Shown here: piece after piece, positions 43,801 to 51,695 of the stretch | Layout of the letters: each line of letters starts with the position of its first letter | Numbering within the stretch: position 1 is the stretch's first letter | Source of the DNA: Streptomyces eurocidicus | GTDB taxonomy: Bacteria > Actinomycetota > Actinomycetes > Streptomycetales > Streptomycetaceae | Assembly: GCF_002891295.1 (NCBI RefSeq) | Contig: NZ_LGUI01000013.1 | Coordinates: 186,001-250,000, forward strand | Length of the DNA stretch: 64,000 bases | Direction: 5' to 3' | Position numbers and translations under genes: made by a program | The notes under the pieces: generated by a model | The model's input: the letters and a program-made list of their open reading frames with translations, nothing else | The model's database searches: none | Told to the model about the DNA's origin: nothing

Positions 43801-45079
43801 GCTCTCCTCCGGCGGGCTGCGCCTGCGGGGTGGCGTCGGCCACCGGATCGGCCACGGCCTGGGGCACATCGGCGACCACGGTGGGCCGCACCACGGCTTC
43901 GGCCACCGGAGCCGTGACGACCTGGGGCTGCTCGACCGGGGCGACGCCCGCCACGGGCGCGCTCTGCTCGGCCACCGGCGCGGGAACAGTCTGCGCGGCG
44001 TCGGCCGGCGCGCTCACCTCTGCGGGCGCCTGGGGCTGTGCCACGACCGGGGTCCCGGGAACGGCCTGCGCCACGGGAACGGCCTGCGCTTCGGGAACGG
44101 CCGGGACCTCGACGGCGGCCGGGGCCTCGGCAAGAGGCCGGGCCTCCATGACGGGCTGGTCCGCGACCGGGGGCGCCTCCGGCGCCGGGACGACGGCCTG
44201 AACGGCTTCGGCAGCGGGTGCCGCCCCGGCCGGGGCCGCGACGGCCTCCGCCGGCGCGTCGACCGCCGGGGCCTGCTCCACCGGCGCGGTCTGCGGGGCG
44301 GCCGCCACGGCGACCGGCTCCGGGACCACGGGGGCGGTGGGCTGTGCCACGGGTGCCTCGGCGACTATCGGCTGCGCCGTGTCCCGGTCGGCCGCCACGG
44401 CCTGCGGCGGTACGAACGCCACGGCGGGGTCGGCCGCGTACCCGGCGGTGTGGTCGGGGGCGGGCTCGGCGACCGGCGCCGGGGCGGCCGCCCGCGGTGC
44501 CGTCGGGGCCTGCTGGGGCTGGGCGTCCCAGGTGCCCGGCTGCTGCTGCGGGACCTCGCCGAGGCGCGGCACCCCGGACCCGTCCGGTGCCCCGGGGGCG
44601 CCGGGGACGGTGTCGAGGTACTCGGGGCCCGGAACCGGGGCCACGGGCTGTACGGGCGTGCCGGGGGCCGGGTGCGGGGCCGCGGGGCCGCGGTCGGCCA
44701 GGGAGCGGACGACGCCGCCGGAGGGGTCCGGCACGGGCGGGCCCATGTGCAGCGGGCGCCGGGGGGCCGCGGGCGGGGCCTGCGGGGGCGTCCGGACGTC
44801 GCCGTAGTCGACGGACGCCGTGTCACGGCCGCCCGTCTCGTGCGTACCGCCCTGGACGGGCGGCTGTTCCATCCAGGCGCCCTGGGCGCCCGGCATCAGC
44901 AGCAGGTCGTCCTCTTCGGCACCGTCCGCTTCGCCGCCCTCCACGTGGTCGTGGAAGGTGTAAGCGGCCGGGGCGCCGGGATCGGCAGGGGCTACGGCGT
45001 CCGTGGGGAACGGGTGGCCGGGCAGCGCGCCTGCGTTCTCCGGCTGTCCCTCGCCCGGGAACTGGCCGGTGTCGGTCAT
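40895..45079 (-). CDS. cobT: BluB-CobT fusion with a very long Ala/Pro/Val-rich N-terminus
   Basis: The 1,394-residue protein joins two steps of lower ligand assembly for cobalamin. Residues about 825-1035 are BluB-like (RRDIRKGFRRDPIPHEVLL, APSVGHSQPWDFVVIRS), the flavin enzyme family that makes dimethylbenzimidazole. Residues about 1044-1394 are CobT, nicotinate-nucleotide dimethylbenzimidazole phosphoribosyltransferase, with the catalytic Glu in LRLGEGTGALLALP and the MTKPSGALGMLE start. The first 820 residues are low-complexity Ala, Pro, Val, Glu and Gln with no recognised domain; only the first 80 or so look distinct (acidic). ATG 45079 has GAGGGG upstream. No stop or frame change interrupts it, so the extension appears to be translated. 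Confidence 0.9.
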   Translation of the reverse strand: MTDTGQFPGEGQPENAGALPGHPFPTDAVAPADPGAPAAYTFHDHVEGGEADGAEEDDLLLMPGAQGAWMEQPPVQGGTHETGGRDTASVDYGDVRTPPQAPPAAPRRPLHMGPPVPDPSGGVVRSLADRGPAAPHPAPGTPVQPVAPVPGPEYLDTVPGAPGAPDGSGVPRLGEVPQQQPGTWDAQPQQAPTAPRAAAPAPVAEPAPDHTAGYAADPAVAFVPPQAVAADRDTAQPIVAEAPVAQPTAPVVPEPVAVAAAPQTAPVEQAPAVDAPAEAVAAPAGAAPAAEAVQAVVPAPEAPPVADQPVMEARPLAEAPAAVEVPAVPEAQAVPVAQAVPGTPVVAQPQAPAEVSAPADAAQTVPAPVAEQSAPVAGVAPVEQPQVVTAPVAEAVVRPTVVADVPQAVADPVADATPQAQPAGGEQSAPAVEVPVRETAVVTGAPVPSIAVAAPQAQPVEQRADMTQQQVAVAPAGPVAAPAAEQAPVADAPPVAVAQAAPVAPVAVAAQVETPAAEVAQQPVIPAGTPVEAAPAAVGTAAPEQPTAAAPADAPQQLMEAAPVARPDVVAPVAVQAPADTAPQEAPAAPAEAAAPVAEPAVVEPAVMEPAVAEPAVVEPAVVGPAPVAEAPEQQPAAEAVVAAPAEPQAADVPEQPAPADAPAADAPVQEPLPEAVAPATAPEAAEPVEPVVEAAAPEEPTVPAEAPAGPALQISDDLSQEQPPVAGTPVSTPAEAAPVAEPVTEAPVEPTPVTPDAVSQEQPPTVVEALAETDPATPPAPAAEETAQDTEPSAELPEQAEPMELAEPAEPAEPAGPAAVGYGDAERDAVHRVMRERRDIRKGFRRDPIPHEVLLRVLEAAHTAPSVGHSQPWDFVVIRSAETRQTMHELAARQRDAYAKSLPKGRAKQFKEMKIEAILDTPVNIVVTADPTRGGRHTLGRHTQPQMAPYSSALAVENLWLAARAEGLGVGWVSFFDEREMVRELGLPEHLEVVAYLCVGYVDEFPDEPELMQAGWSKRRPLSWVVHEEEYGRRALPGEEPHDLLSETLRGIRPLDAKALGEAWDRQKRMTKPSGALGMLEIISAQLCGLSRKCPPPIPEPAAVAIFAGDHGVHAQGVTAWPQEVTSQMVANFLGGGAVCNAFAAQVGAEVCVVDVGVASELPSTPGLLPRKIRPGTSDITAGPAMTREEALRAVEVGIETARDLVAAGNKALLTGEMGIANTTVSAALVAVYTETDPAEITGRGTGINDEMHARKIDVVRRALELHQPDPKDPIGVLAAIGGLEHAALVGLILGGASLRTPVILDGVSAGAAALVARAIAPEALAACIAGHRSAEPGHVAALTKLGLRPLVDLDLRLGEGTGALLALPIVQSAARAMHEVATFDSAGVTEKG

Positions 45080-45297
45080 GCGTACCCCTCGCCCATCGGT
45101 AGTGCTCCTTCCAACCGCTCACGCCCATAGTCAAGAACGAGCGTCCGTGCCTTGCGGCACGTTGCACGTCGCCCGCCCCTACCTTGCCGTGCTCCCGCCA
45201 AGAGGAGGGTGCGTTCGGGACATTGACGACTGTGGTGTCGGACACCGAGGGGCGGTACAACGATCCGCCAGCCTACCCCCCGCCCGGCGGAGCAAGG

Positions 45298-46563
45298 TCA
45301 CAGGTGGGTGAGGCGCCCGCTCAGCAGGAAGGCCACGGACCGCTCGCGCTCGGTCCAGGCGGCGGTGTCCAGCTCCACCGCCTGGAACAGCGCGCACTCG
45401 ACGGCGTAGCCGCCTTCGGCGAGCGCCCGGCCGATGGCTTCCGCTTCGTCACGGGTGGCCGCGTGGGCGACGATCCGCTCGGGGCGGCGGGCCGCGCACG
45501 CGGCGACGACGGGCGCGCCGCCGCCGCCGACGCGGACCACGTCGGGCTCGGGGAGGTCCTCCAGGACCAGCGGCGCGGTGCCGTGGACGACCTGGAGCTG
45601 TACGCCGTAGCGGCGGGCCACGGCGGTGGTGCGCGCGCAGGCGTCGGCGTCGCGGTCGACGGCGATGACGGCGGCGCCGAAGCGGGCCGCTTCCACGGCG
45701 GCGGCGCCGACGCCCGCGCCGATGTCCCAGACGAGGTCGCCCACGCGCGGGCCGAGGCGGGCCAGTTGAGCGGCCCTCAGCTCGGCGGACTCGCCCTCGC
45801 CGAGCCCGCCGCCGTAGGCGTCGGCGGGCAGGGCCCAGCCGCGGACGGCGGGCGGGTAGCCGGGGTCGCGGCCGGCGATCCAGCCGCCGCCGGTCCGGGT
45901 GCGGACGGTGCCCCGGCCCTGGGCGGCGGGCTGTCCGCCGCCCGGGCCGGCGCCGGTGCCCGCGCCGCCGATGACGATGACGACGTTGGGGTCGCGCCAG
46001 CTGTGGTCGGCGACCTTGTCGGAGGTGAGGACGGTGACCTGTTCCCGCTCGGTGCCCAGCTCCTCGCAGATGACGAAGGTGCGGTGGACGGGGCCGAGGA
46101 GGAGGGCCAGTTCGGCGGGGCCGGCGCCGGGCGCGGTGAGGACGGCGACCTTGGTGTGGGCGCGGCAGACGTTGACGGCGCGGCGCAGGTCGCGGCTGTG
46201 GGCGGCGACGACCTGGGCGTCGTCCCAGGGCATGCCGGCGCGGGCGAAGGCGGTGGCGACGGCGGAGACCGCGGGCACCACCTCGACCTCCAGGCCGTGC
46301 TGGGGCGCGCGCAGGGCCCGTACGACGCCGAAGAAGCCGGGGTCGCCGTCCGCGAGGACCACGGTTGAGCCACGGTGGCCGGCGATGCGGCGGGCGGCGA
46401 GGTCGAGGCTGCCGAGCCTGATCCGCTCGGCGGTGGGCGGGATCTCGGGGAGTGCCAGGTGGTGGGCCGCGCCGGCCACGAGGGTGGCGGCGGCGAGGGC
46501 GGAGCGGGCCGCGTCCGTCAGCGGTGAGCCGTCCCACCCGATCACCGTGACCCGGTCGGCCAT
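45298..46563 (-). CDS. cobL: Precorrin-6Y C5,15-methyltransferase (CobL; CbiE-CbiT fusion)
   Basis: The 421-residue enzyme methylates precorrin-6B at C5 and C15 and decarboxylates it. Its N-terminal half is a CbiE-type tetrapyrrole methyltransferase (RVTVIGWDGSPL, LADGDPGFFGVVRAL, VVPAVSAVATAFARAGMPWDDAQVV), and the C-terminal half is a CbiT-type methyltransferase with DLVWDIGAGVGAAAVEAARFG and VIAVDRD. The middle has a Gly-rich insert (GAGTGAGPGGGQPAAQGRG). ATG 46563 is preferred over the Met three codons upstream because AGGAG then lies nine bases from it rather than one. It precedes cobT on the same strand with a 218-base gap. Confidence 0.93.
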   Translation of the reverse strand: MADRVTVIGWDGSPLTDAARSALAAATLVAGAAHHLALPEIPPTAERIRLGSLDLAARRIAGHRGSTVVLADGDPGFFGVVRALRAPQHGLEVEVVPAVSAVATAFARAGMPWDDAQVVAAHSRDLRRAVNVCRAHTKVAVLTAPGAGPAELALLLGPVHRTFVICEELGTEREQVTVLTSDKVADHSWRDPNVVIVIGGAGTGAGPGGGQPAAQGRGTVRTRTGGGWIAGRDPGYPPAVRGWALPADAYGGGLGEGESAELRAAQLARLGPRVGDLVWDIGAGVGAAAVEAARFGAAVIAVDRDADACARTTAVARRYGVQLQVVHGTAPLVLEDLPEPDVVRVGGGGAPVVAACAARRPERIVAHAATRDEAEAIGRALAEGGYAVECALFQAVELDTAAWTERERSVAFLLSGRLTHL

Positions 46564-46671
46564 CGTCGTCATTCTCCTGGGCTTGTCGCGGGTCGTGCCC
46601 TCGGTGGGTACGGGCAGGCTGAGACTACCCCGGCCGGTGCGGGCCGGCGGGTGGGCGCGGGGCGCGGCGGG

Positions 46672-47313
46672 TCAGCGCCAGTCGGGGAAGGCTCCGGCGT
46701 AGTCGGTTCCGCCGGTGTGCTGTTCGAGCGCCTCGTCGAGGTCCTCGGGGAGCAGGCTCCAGACGATGAGGTCGGTGCGGATCTCGGTCCAGCCGCCGTC
46801 CTCGGTGCGGCTGCGCGCTATCCAGGCGTTCCGCAGGACGCCCTCGCTGATGCAGCCGATCTTCTGGGCGACCTGCTGGGAGGCGGTGTTGTCGGCGGCG
46901 GTGCGCAGTTCGAGGCGTTCGAAGCGCTGGTCGCGGAAGAGCCATTCGGCGACGGCGAGGACGGATTCGCAGGCATAGCCCTCGCCGCGGGCCCAGGGGG
47001 CGACGACGTAGCCGATCTCGGCGGAGAGGGTGCGCCAGTCGGTGTGGTGCAGGTGTACGCAGCCGACGAGGCGGTGGGTGAGGAACTCGGTGACCGCAAA
47101 GACGATTCCGCGCCCCTGGGTGCGCTCGGCGGGGGCCTCGCGCAGGGCCCAGTCGCGGGCGTGCGCGGTGGTGTAGGGGTGCGGTGCGGGGGTCCAGGCG
47201 GTGACGAGCTCGTCGCCCATCATCTCCGCGAGGGCGGGGATGTCCTCCGCCTCGAACGGGCGCAGCACCAGCCGGTCCGTACTGATGGAGATGTCCGGGA
47301 AGGTGGATGTCAT
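46672..47313 (-). CDS. GNAT acetyltransferase (RimJ/RimL-like)
   Basis: The 213-residue protein begins TDRLVLRPFEAEDIPALAEMM, the start typical of RimJ/RimL-type N-acetyltransferases, and has EIGYVVAPWARGEGYACESVLAV with the acetyl-CoA loop and RLELRTAADNTASQQVAQKIG. Substrate is unknown. ATG 47313 has GGAGC upstream. It sits between cobL and the methionine importer but is separated from the latter by a terminator. Confidence 0.92.
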   Translation of the reverse strand: MTSTFPDISISTDRLVLRPFEAEDIPALAEMMGDELVTAWTPAPHPYTTAHARDWALREAPAERTQGRGIVFAVTEFLTHRLVGCVHLHHTDWRTLSAEIGYVVAPWARGEGYACESVLAVAEWLFRDQRFERLELRTAADNTASQQVAQKIGCISEGVLRNAWIARSRTEDGGWTEIRTDLIVWSLLPEDLDEALEQHTGGTDYAGAFPDWR

Positions 47314-47482
47314 GTGCTGCTCCAACGCCGGGGCGGGTGGTGCTCGGGACGGGTCTGGACGGGGTCCTGGCGAAAGGTTCCCGGCCCTTGAGTGCACCAG
47401 CATGCAGCATCGGCGCGCGGGTGCGCCAAGCGCATGGGCCCCGCGCCCGCATGTCGCGGGGGCGGGGCCCGTGCCCGTACGG

Positions 47483-47510
47483 CCGGACGGGCCGGAGCCG
47501 GCCCGTCCGG
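47483..47510 (-). terminator. Terminator after metQ
   Basis: CCGGACGGGCCGG at 47483-47495 and CCGGCCCGTCCGG at 47498-47510 pair perfectly over 13 bases with a two-base centre (AG). It lies four bases past the metQ stop and should end the metNIQ transcript. Confidence 0.75.
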
Positions 47511-47514
47511 GGCG

Positions 47515-48375
47515 TCAGCTCTTGACCGGGCCGAAGGCCGGGATGACGGAGCCGTCCTTGTACTTGTCCTCGATGAACTTCTTGACCTCGTCGGAGTTGA
47601 GGAGCTTGGCGAGCTTCTTCACGCGCTCGTCGTCCTCGTTGCCCTGCTTCACGGCGAGGAAGTTGGCGTAGGGGTTGCCGTCGGCCTTCTCCAGGGCGAG
47701 GGCGTCCTCGGAGGGCTTGAGCTTGGCGCCGATGGCGAAGTTGCCGTTGATGATCGCGGCGTCGACGTCGGCGAGGCGGGGGGCGATCTGCGGCGCCTCC
47801 AGCTCGGTGAGCTTGAGGCCCTTCTTGTCCTCGACGTCGGCGAGCTTGGCGGTGGCGCCGGCGCCGGCCTTGAGGGCGATGACGCCGTTGTCGGCGAGCA
47901 GCTTCAGCGCGCGGCCCTGGTTGGAGGGGTCGTTCGGGATGGCGACGGTGTCGCCGGACTTCAGGTCGGAGAGCTTCTTCAGCTTCTTGGAGTAGAGGCC
48001 GAGGGGCTCGATCGCGACGTTCACGACGGGCACGATGTGCGTGCCGTTCTTCTTGTTGAACTCGTCGAGGAAGGGCTTGTGCTGGAAGAAGTTGGCGCCG
48101 ACCTCGCCCTTGTCCGTGAGCTGGTTCGGCAGGGTGTAGTCGTTGAGCTCCTTCACCTCCAGCTTCAGGCCCTCCTTCGCCGCCAGCTTCTCCTTGACGA
48201 AGTTGAGGATGGTGCCGTGCGGGGTGGGGCTCGCGGCGACGACGAGCGGGGAGCTCGCGTCGTCCTTGTTGTTGCCGGAGGAGGAGGTGTCGGAGGGGGC
48301 GCTGCAGGCCGTGGCGCCGAGGGTGAGGGCGGCGGCGGCCGCGACGGCGGCGGAGATCTTGATGATGTTGCGCAC
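47515..48375 (-). CDS. metQ: Methionine ABC transporter substrate-binding lipoprotein
   Basis: The 286-residue lipoprotein captures methionine outside the cell. The signal RNIIKISAAVAAAAALTLGATAC ends at the lipid-modified Cys, followed by a Ser/Asn/Asp linker. The NLPA-type domain shows PLVVAASPTPHGTILNFVKEKL, FFQHKPFLDEFNKKN, and GDTVAIPNDPSNQGRALKLL. GTG 48375 is taken as start with AGAGG about nine bases upstream; a second GTG at 48399 would add eight residues. It is the last of metN-metI-metQ. Confidence 0.94.
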   Translation of the reverse strand: MRNIIKISAAVAAAAALTLGATACSAPSDTSSSGNNKDDASSPLVVAASPTPHGTILNFVKEKLAAKEGLKLEVKELNDYTLPNQLTDKGEVGANFFQHKPFLDEFNKKNGTHIVPVVNVAIEPLGLYSKKLKKLSDLKSGDTVAIPNDPSNQGRALKLLADNGVIALKAGAGATAKLADVEDKKGLKLTELEAPQIAPRLADVDAAIINGNFAIGAKLKPSEDALALEKADGNPYANFLAVKQGNEDDERVKKLAKLLNSDEVKKFIEDKYKDGSVIPAFGPVKS

Positions 48376-48467
48376 GAAGAGTGCCTCTTTCTTGTTCACA
48401 CGAGTTCACGCGAGGTGGTGCGCCCGGCAAAGGGTCCGGGCTCGTGAGGTGGTGAGGTCCGGGGACC

Positions 48468-49241
48468 TCAGGTGACCTTGGTCAGGGCCGTGGCCGGTTC
48501 CTCGGTCGCCGGGGCCGGGGCCTCGGAGGCTTGGGGGGTGCGGGCGCGGCGCAGGCCGACGCGCACCGGAGCGGTGGAGCGGCTGCCGCGGCCGGCGAGC
48601 CGCTTGACGATCAGGTCGCCGGCGAGCTGGACGATGGTGACCAGGACGATCAGCAGGACGACGGTGACGACCATCAGCCGGGTCTCGTACTGCTGGAAGC
48701 CGTAGGTGTAGGCGAGGTTGCCGAGACCGCCGCCGCCGACCGCGCCGGCGATCGCGGAGTAGCCGATCAGGGTGATGACGGTGGTGGTGACGGCCGCGAC
48801 GAGGGCGGGGAGCGCCTGCGGCAGGAGCACCTTGAACACGACGGTCCAGGTGCCGCCGCCCATCGACTGGACGGCCTCGACCAGTCCGTGGTCCACCTCG
48901 CGCACCGCGGCCTCCACCAGGCGGGCGAAGAAGGGTATGGAGGCGATGGCGAGCGGGACGACGGCGCCCGAGGGGCCGATGGAGGTGCCGACGAGGAAGC
49001 GCGTGAAGGGGATCAGCACCACCATCAGGATGAGGAAGGGGAAGGAGCGGCCGATGTTCACGATCGCGCCGACGACCTTGTTCACCACGACGTTCTGGAG
49101 GAGTCCGCCGCGGTCGGTGAGGATCAGCAGGAGGCCCAGCGGTACGCCGACGACGACCGCGTAGAAGGTCGCCCACCACACCATGAACAGGGTGTCGAGC
49201 GAGTTGTTGTACAGCAGCGGCTGCATCGTTTCCCAGCTCAC
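48468..49241 (-). CDS. metI: Methionine ABC transporter permease
   Basis: The 257-residue permease has five membrane segments and the MetI cytoplasmic loop LVEAVQSMGGGTWTVVFKVLLPQALP that docks to the ATPase. The N-terminal stretch SWETMQPLLYNNSLDTLFMV is usual for the family. The last 40 residues form a soluble Pro/Ala tail. GTG 49241 overlaps the metN stop (GTGA), so the permease is coupled to the ATPase. Confidence 0.95.
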   Translation of the reverse strand: MSWETMQPLLYNNSLDTLFMVWWATFYAVVVGVPLGLLLILTDRGGLLQNVVVNKVVGAIVNIGRSFPFLILMVVLIPFTRFLVGTSIGPSGAVVPLAIASIPFFARLVEAAVREVDHGLVEAVQSMGGGTWTVVFKVLLPQALPALVAAVTTTVITLIGYSAIAGAVGGGGLGNLAYTYGFQQYETRLMVVTVVLLIVLVTIVQLAGDLIVKRLAGRGSRSTAPVRVGLRRARTPQASEAPAPATEEPATALTKVT

Positions 49242-50305
49242 TTGGCACCTTCCTTGAGGAGCGCGGCGTCCGCGGGCGCCGGACACGCGACGTCGGCGAC
49301 GTCGACCTGGAGACCCTGCTCGCGCAGGAAGCCGATGGGTACGACGTTCTCCTCGAAGCGGCCGGGCAGCTCGATGCGCATGCGGCCGATCTGCTTGCCG
49401 GCGACGGTGTCCATCGCGGCGCCCAGGATGGAGATGTCGATGTTGTAGGTGCGCGACAGCTGCGAGATGACGGGCTGGGTCGCGGCCTCGCCGTGGAAGG
49501 TGACGTCCACGACGGTGCGGTCCGGGCCGGAGGGCTCGCCGCCGACCGGGAAGAGCTCGGCGGCGAGCTCGGAGCCCGGGGTGGCGAGCAGCTCGGAGAC
49601 GGTGCCGGACTCCACGACGCGGCCGCCCTTCATGAGGGCCGCGGAGTCGCAGATGGTCTTGACGACGTCCATCTCGTGGGTGATGAGGAGGACGGTCAGG
49701 CCGAGCTGCTGGTTGAGGTCGCGCAGCAGCTGGAGGATGGAGCGGGTGGTCTCCGGGTCGAGCGCGGACGTCGACTCGTCGGAGAGCAGCACCTTGGGGT
49801 CGCCGGCCAGGGCGCGGGCGATGCCCACGCGCTGCTTCTGGCCGCCGGAGAGCTGGGCGGGGTACGCCTTGGCCTTGTCGGCGAGGCCGACGAGGTCCAG
49901 GAGTTCGAGCGCCTTGCGCTCGCGCTCCTTGCCGGAGACGCCGAGGATCTCCAGCGGCAGTTCGACGTTGGCCTGCACGGTGCGCGAGGACAGCAGGTTG
50001 AAGTGCTGGAAGACCATGCCGATGTGGCTGCGGGCCTTGCGCAGCGCCGCGTTGGCGCGGGTGCCGCGTCCGGCGAGGGCCGTGAGGTCCTGGCCGTTCA
50101 CGGTGACCGTGCCGGAGCTCGGGCGCTCCAGGAGGTTGACGCAGCGGATGAGGGTCGACTTGCCGGCGCCGCTCTGGCCGACGACGCCGTACACCTCGCC
50201 CTCACGCACATGGAGGTCGACGCCGTCGAGGGCGGTGACCTCGCGGCCGCGTGAGCGGTAGACCTTTGTCAGGCCCGTAGTGGTGATCACAGGGGTTTCC
50301 GTCAC
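49238..50305 (-). CDS. metN: Methionine ABC transporter ATP-binding protein
   Basis: The 355-residue ATPase has Walker A GQSGAGKST, the ABC signature LSGGQKQR, Walker B VLLSDESTSALDP (with Ser in place of the more common Cys/Ala variant), and the H-loop LLITHEMD. The last 90 residues are the NIL domain (RTVVDVTFHGEAATQPVISQL), which binds methionine and shuts the pump when cytoplasmic methionine is high. It starts at GTG 50305 with a weak ribosome site, in line with control by the leader upstream. It is the first gene of metNIQ. Confidence 0.96.
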   Translation of the reverse strand: MTETPVITTTGLTKVYRSRGREVTALDGVDLHVREGEVYGVVGQSGAGKSTLIRCVNLLERPSSGTVTVNGQDLTALAGRGTRANAALRKARSHIGMVFQHFNLLSSRTVQANVELPLEILGVSGKERERKALELLDLVGLADKAKAYPAQLSGGQKQRVGIARALAGDPKVLLSDESTSALDPETTRSILQLLRDLNQQLGLTVLLITHEMDVVKTICDSAALMKGGRVVESGTVSELLATPGSELAAELFPVGGEPSGPDRTVVDVTFHGEAATQPVISQLSRTYNIDISILGAAMDTVAGKQIGRMRIELPGRFEENVVPIGFLREQGLQVDVADVACPAPADAALLKEGAK

Positions 50306-50503
50306 TGTCGAGTGCGCGGCGGTGGGGTGCCGGCACGGGCATGCATTGCGGAACGCGGCATCGGTGGCCCCCGGCGGCGCGTGGCGCGGCTTCTCGGGGT
50401 CAGGGGTGACGCGGCGGCGGAGCGACCCGTCCGGTCCGGTGGGGACCGGTGGCGGGGGCTCTACGGGTCTCGCTTCGGGGCGCGAGGCACGGAACGGGGG
50501 CCC
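50306..50503 (-). promoter_or_regulatory. metN leader with alternative hairpins
   Basis: Between the leader peptide stop and metN the minus-strand RNA can fold CCGGTCC/GGACCGG (50431-50449, loop of five) and CTCGC/GCGAG (50469-50486). A ribosome stalled in the leader peptide would reach the second of these. Whether it controls transcription or translation cannot be seen. No SAM riboswitch consensus was recognised. Confidence 0.5.
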
Positions 50504-50593
50504 TCAGCGGTCACACATTCGACACATGCGACGAGCAGCACCGGGCGTCGTCATCGCCTCGGTCGCAAGAGTGCGGGTGCTCGTCGTGGTCAT
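50504..50593 (-). CDS. Putative Met/Cys leader peptide of metNIQ
   Basis: A 29-codon reading frame starts at ATG 50593 and ends in RMCRMCDR and stop. Two Met-Cys pairs lie six codons before the stop, both Cys use the rare codon TGT, and the preceding Gly, Ala and Arg codons also end in T, unlike genes of this genome. These are the signs of a ribosome-stalling leader that senses methionine or cysteine. No clear ribosome site precedes it; it might be leaderless. It is separated from metN by 198 bases of potential hairpins. Confidence 0.6.
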   Translation of the reverse strand: MTTTSTRTLATEAMTTPGAARRMCRMCDR

Positions 50594-50634
50594 GCGGGAA
50601 AGTAAAACAGACTGATGTGCGGCTCGGCCAAGCC

Positions 50635-50651
50635 TGTCCGAATAGCGGACA
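50635..50651. promoter_or_regulatory. Dyad upstream of the metN leader
   Basis: TGTCCG (50635-50640) and CGGACA (50646-50651) form a perfect inverted repeat with the spacer AATAG. It lies 42 bases upstream of the leader peptide start, near where its promoter should be. It could be an operator of a sulphur regulator. Confidence 0.4.
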
Positions 50652-50893
50652 TACTTGATCACGCTGTGGACAGCGGGCGCCCGGCTCCGCTGCTCTCGAC
50701 GCACCGTTCCGGCCTGCGGGAACGCGTCCCGGAGGGCGCCGGCCGGCCGCCCGGACCCGGCCTCGCTGTGGCCAAGGCCACGCCCCGCGCGCGCCCGCGC
50801 CGGGGCCGCGCGCGGGGCGGGACCCCGGGGCCATTAAAGTCGTCCCATGCTTGTCAAGCCCCATCCGCACGCCCACGCCGCGCGGGGGCCACG

Positions 50894-51253
50894 GTGATCG
50901 ACGCGCTGACGCTCGCGGTCGGAGTGACCGCCCTCGCGCTGGCCGCCTGGTGCGGTTTCGCCTTCTCGCGCGACCAGCCGACCAAGGACTGGCACTTCAT
51001 CGGCATGGCCGTGGTGTCCGTGCTGGCCCTGGTCCAGCTCGTGGTCGGCGTCGTCCGGCTCGGCGGCGGCGACCGGCCCGGCCAGGGCACCGCGATCTTC
51101 GTGGCCTATCTGCTGGGCTCGGCGGCGGCCGTCCCGGCCGCCGGCTTTATGTCGCTCGCGGAGCGGACCCGCTGGGGCTCGGCCACCGTGGCGGCGGGCG
51201 CCGTCATCCTGGCCGTGCTCGAAGTACGGCTCTACGACATCTGGGGAGGCTGA
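50894..51253 (+). CDS. Four-span membrane protein, unknown
   Basis: The 119-residue protein has four hydrophobic segments (LTLAVGVTALALAAWCGFAF, FIGMAVVSVLALVQLVVGVV, TAIFVAYLLGSAAAVPAAGFM and TVAAGAVILAVLEVRLY). It resembles small proteins of unknown function in actinobacteria. GTG 50894 has a weak GGGGG upstream. A 16-codon frame at ATG 50847, preceded by a TAAAGT box that could serve as a -10 for a leaderless message, ends on the GTGA of this start; it might couple translation. The second membrane gene follows after two bases. Confidence 0.82.
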   Translation: MIDALTLAVGVTALALAAWCGFAFSRDQPTKDWHFIGMAVVSVLALVQLVVGVVRLGGGDRPGQGTAIFVAYLLGSAAAVPAAGFMSLAERTRWGSATVAAGAVILAVLEVRLYDIWGG

Positions 51254-51255
51254 CC

Positions 51256-51684
51256 GTGTCCGGATCCCGCACGGACGAGAAGCCCGGCTTCGACCTCGGC
51301 CAGGGGCCGGGCCGGCTGCTGGTCTGGCTCTACGGTGTGTTCACCGTGGCCGCGGCGTCCCGCTCGATCGTCCAGATGATCATGGACTTCGGCCGGGCCC
51401 CGCTGGCGTACGTCCTCTCGGCGGTCGCCGCCGTGGTGTACGCCTTCATCACCTACTCCCTGGTGCGCGGCGGCCCCGCCGCCCGCAAGGCGGCGCTGGT
51501 GTGCTGCGCCGCCGAGCTGGCCGGGGTCCTCGTGGTCGGCACCTGGACCCTCGTCGCGCCGTCGGCCTTCCCCGACGCGACGGTCTGGTCCGACTACGGG
51601 ATGGGGTACCTCTTCATTCCGGTGATCCTGCCGGTGACCGCGATGATGTGGCTGCGGCGGGGTGTCGTGGCCGAGCCCGCCTGA
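51256..51684 (+). CDS. Membrane protein of unknown function
   Basis: The 142-residue protein has four hydrophobic segments: RLLVWLYGVFTVAAASRSIV, PLAYVLSAVAAVVYAFITYSL, ALVCCAAELAGVLVVGTWTLV and GYLFIPVILPVTAMMWL. GTG 51256 has GGGGAGG six bases upstream, which is a strong site. It starts two bases past the previous stop, so both should be in one operon. Together the two small membrane proteins could form a pair. Function is not known. Confidence 0.85.
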   Translation: MSGSRTDEKPGFDLGQGPGRLLVWLYGVFTVAAASRSIVQMIMDFGRAPLAYVLSAVAAVVYAFITYSLVRGGPAARKAALVCCAAELAGVLVVGTWTLVAPSAFPDATVWSDYGMGYLFIPVILPVTAMMWLRRGVVAEPA

Positions 51685-51695
51685 CCGGCGCCCGC

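Noticed and set aside
50306..50503. SAM riboswitch upstream of metN
   Set aside because: None of the SAM riboswitch class patterns I know could be matched; the leader peptide explains the region better.
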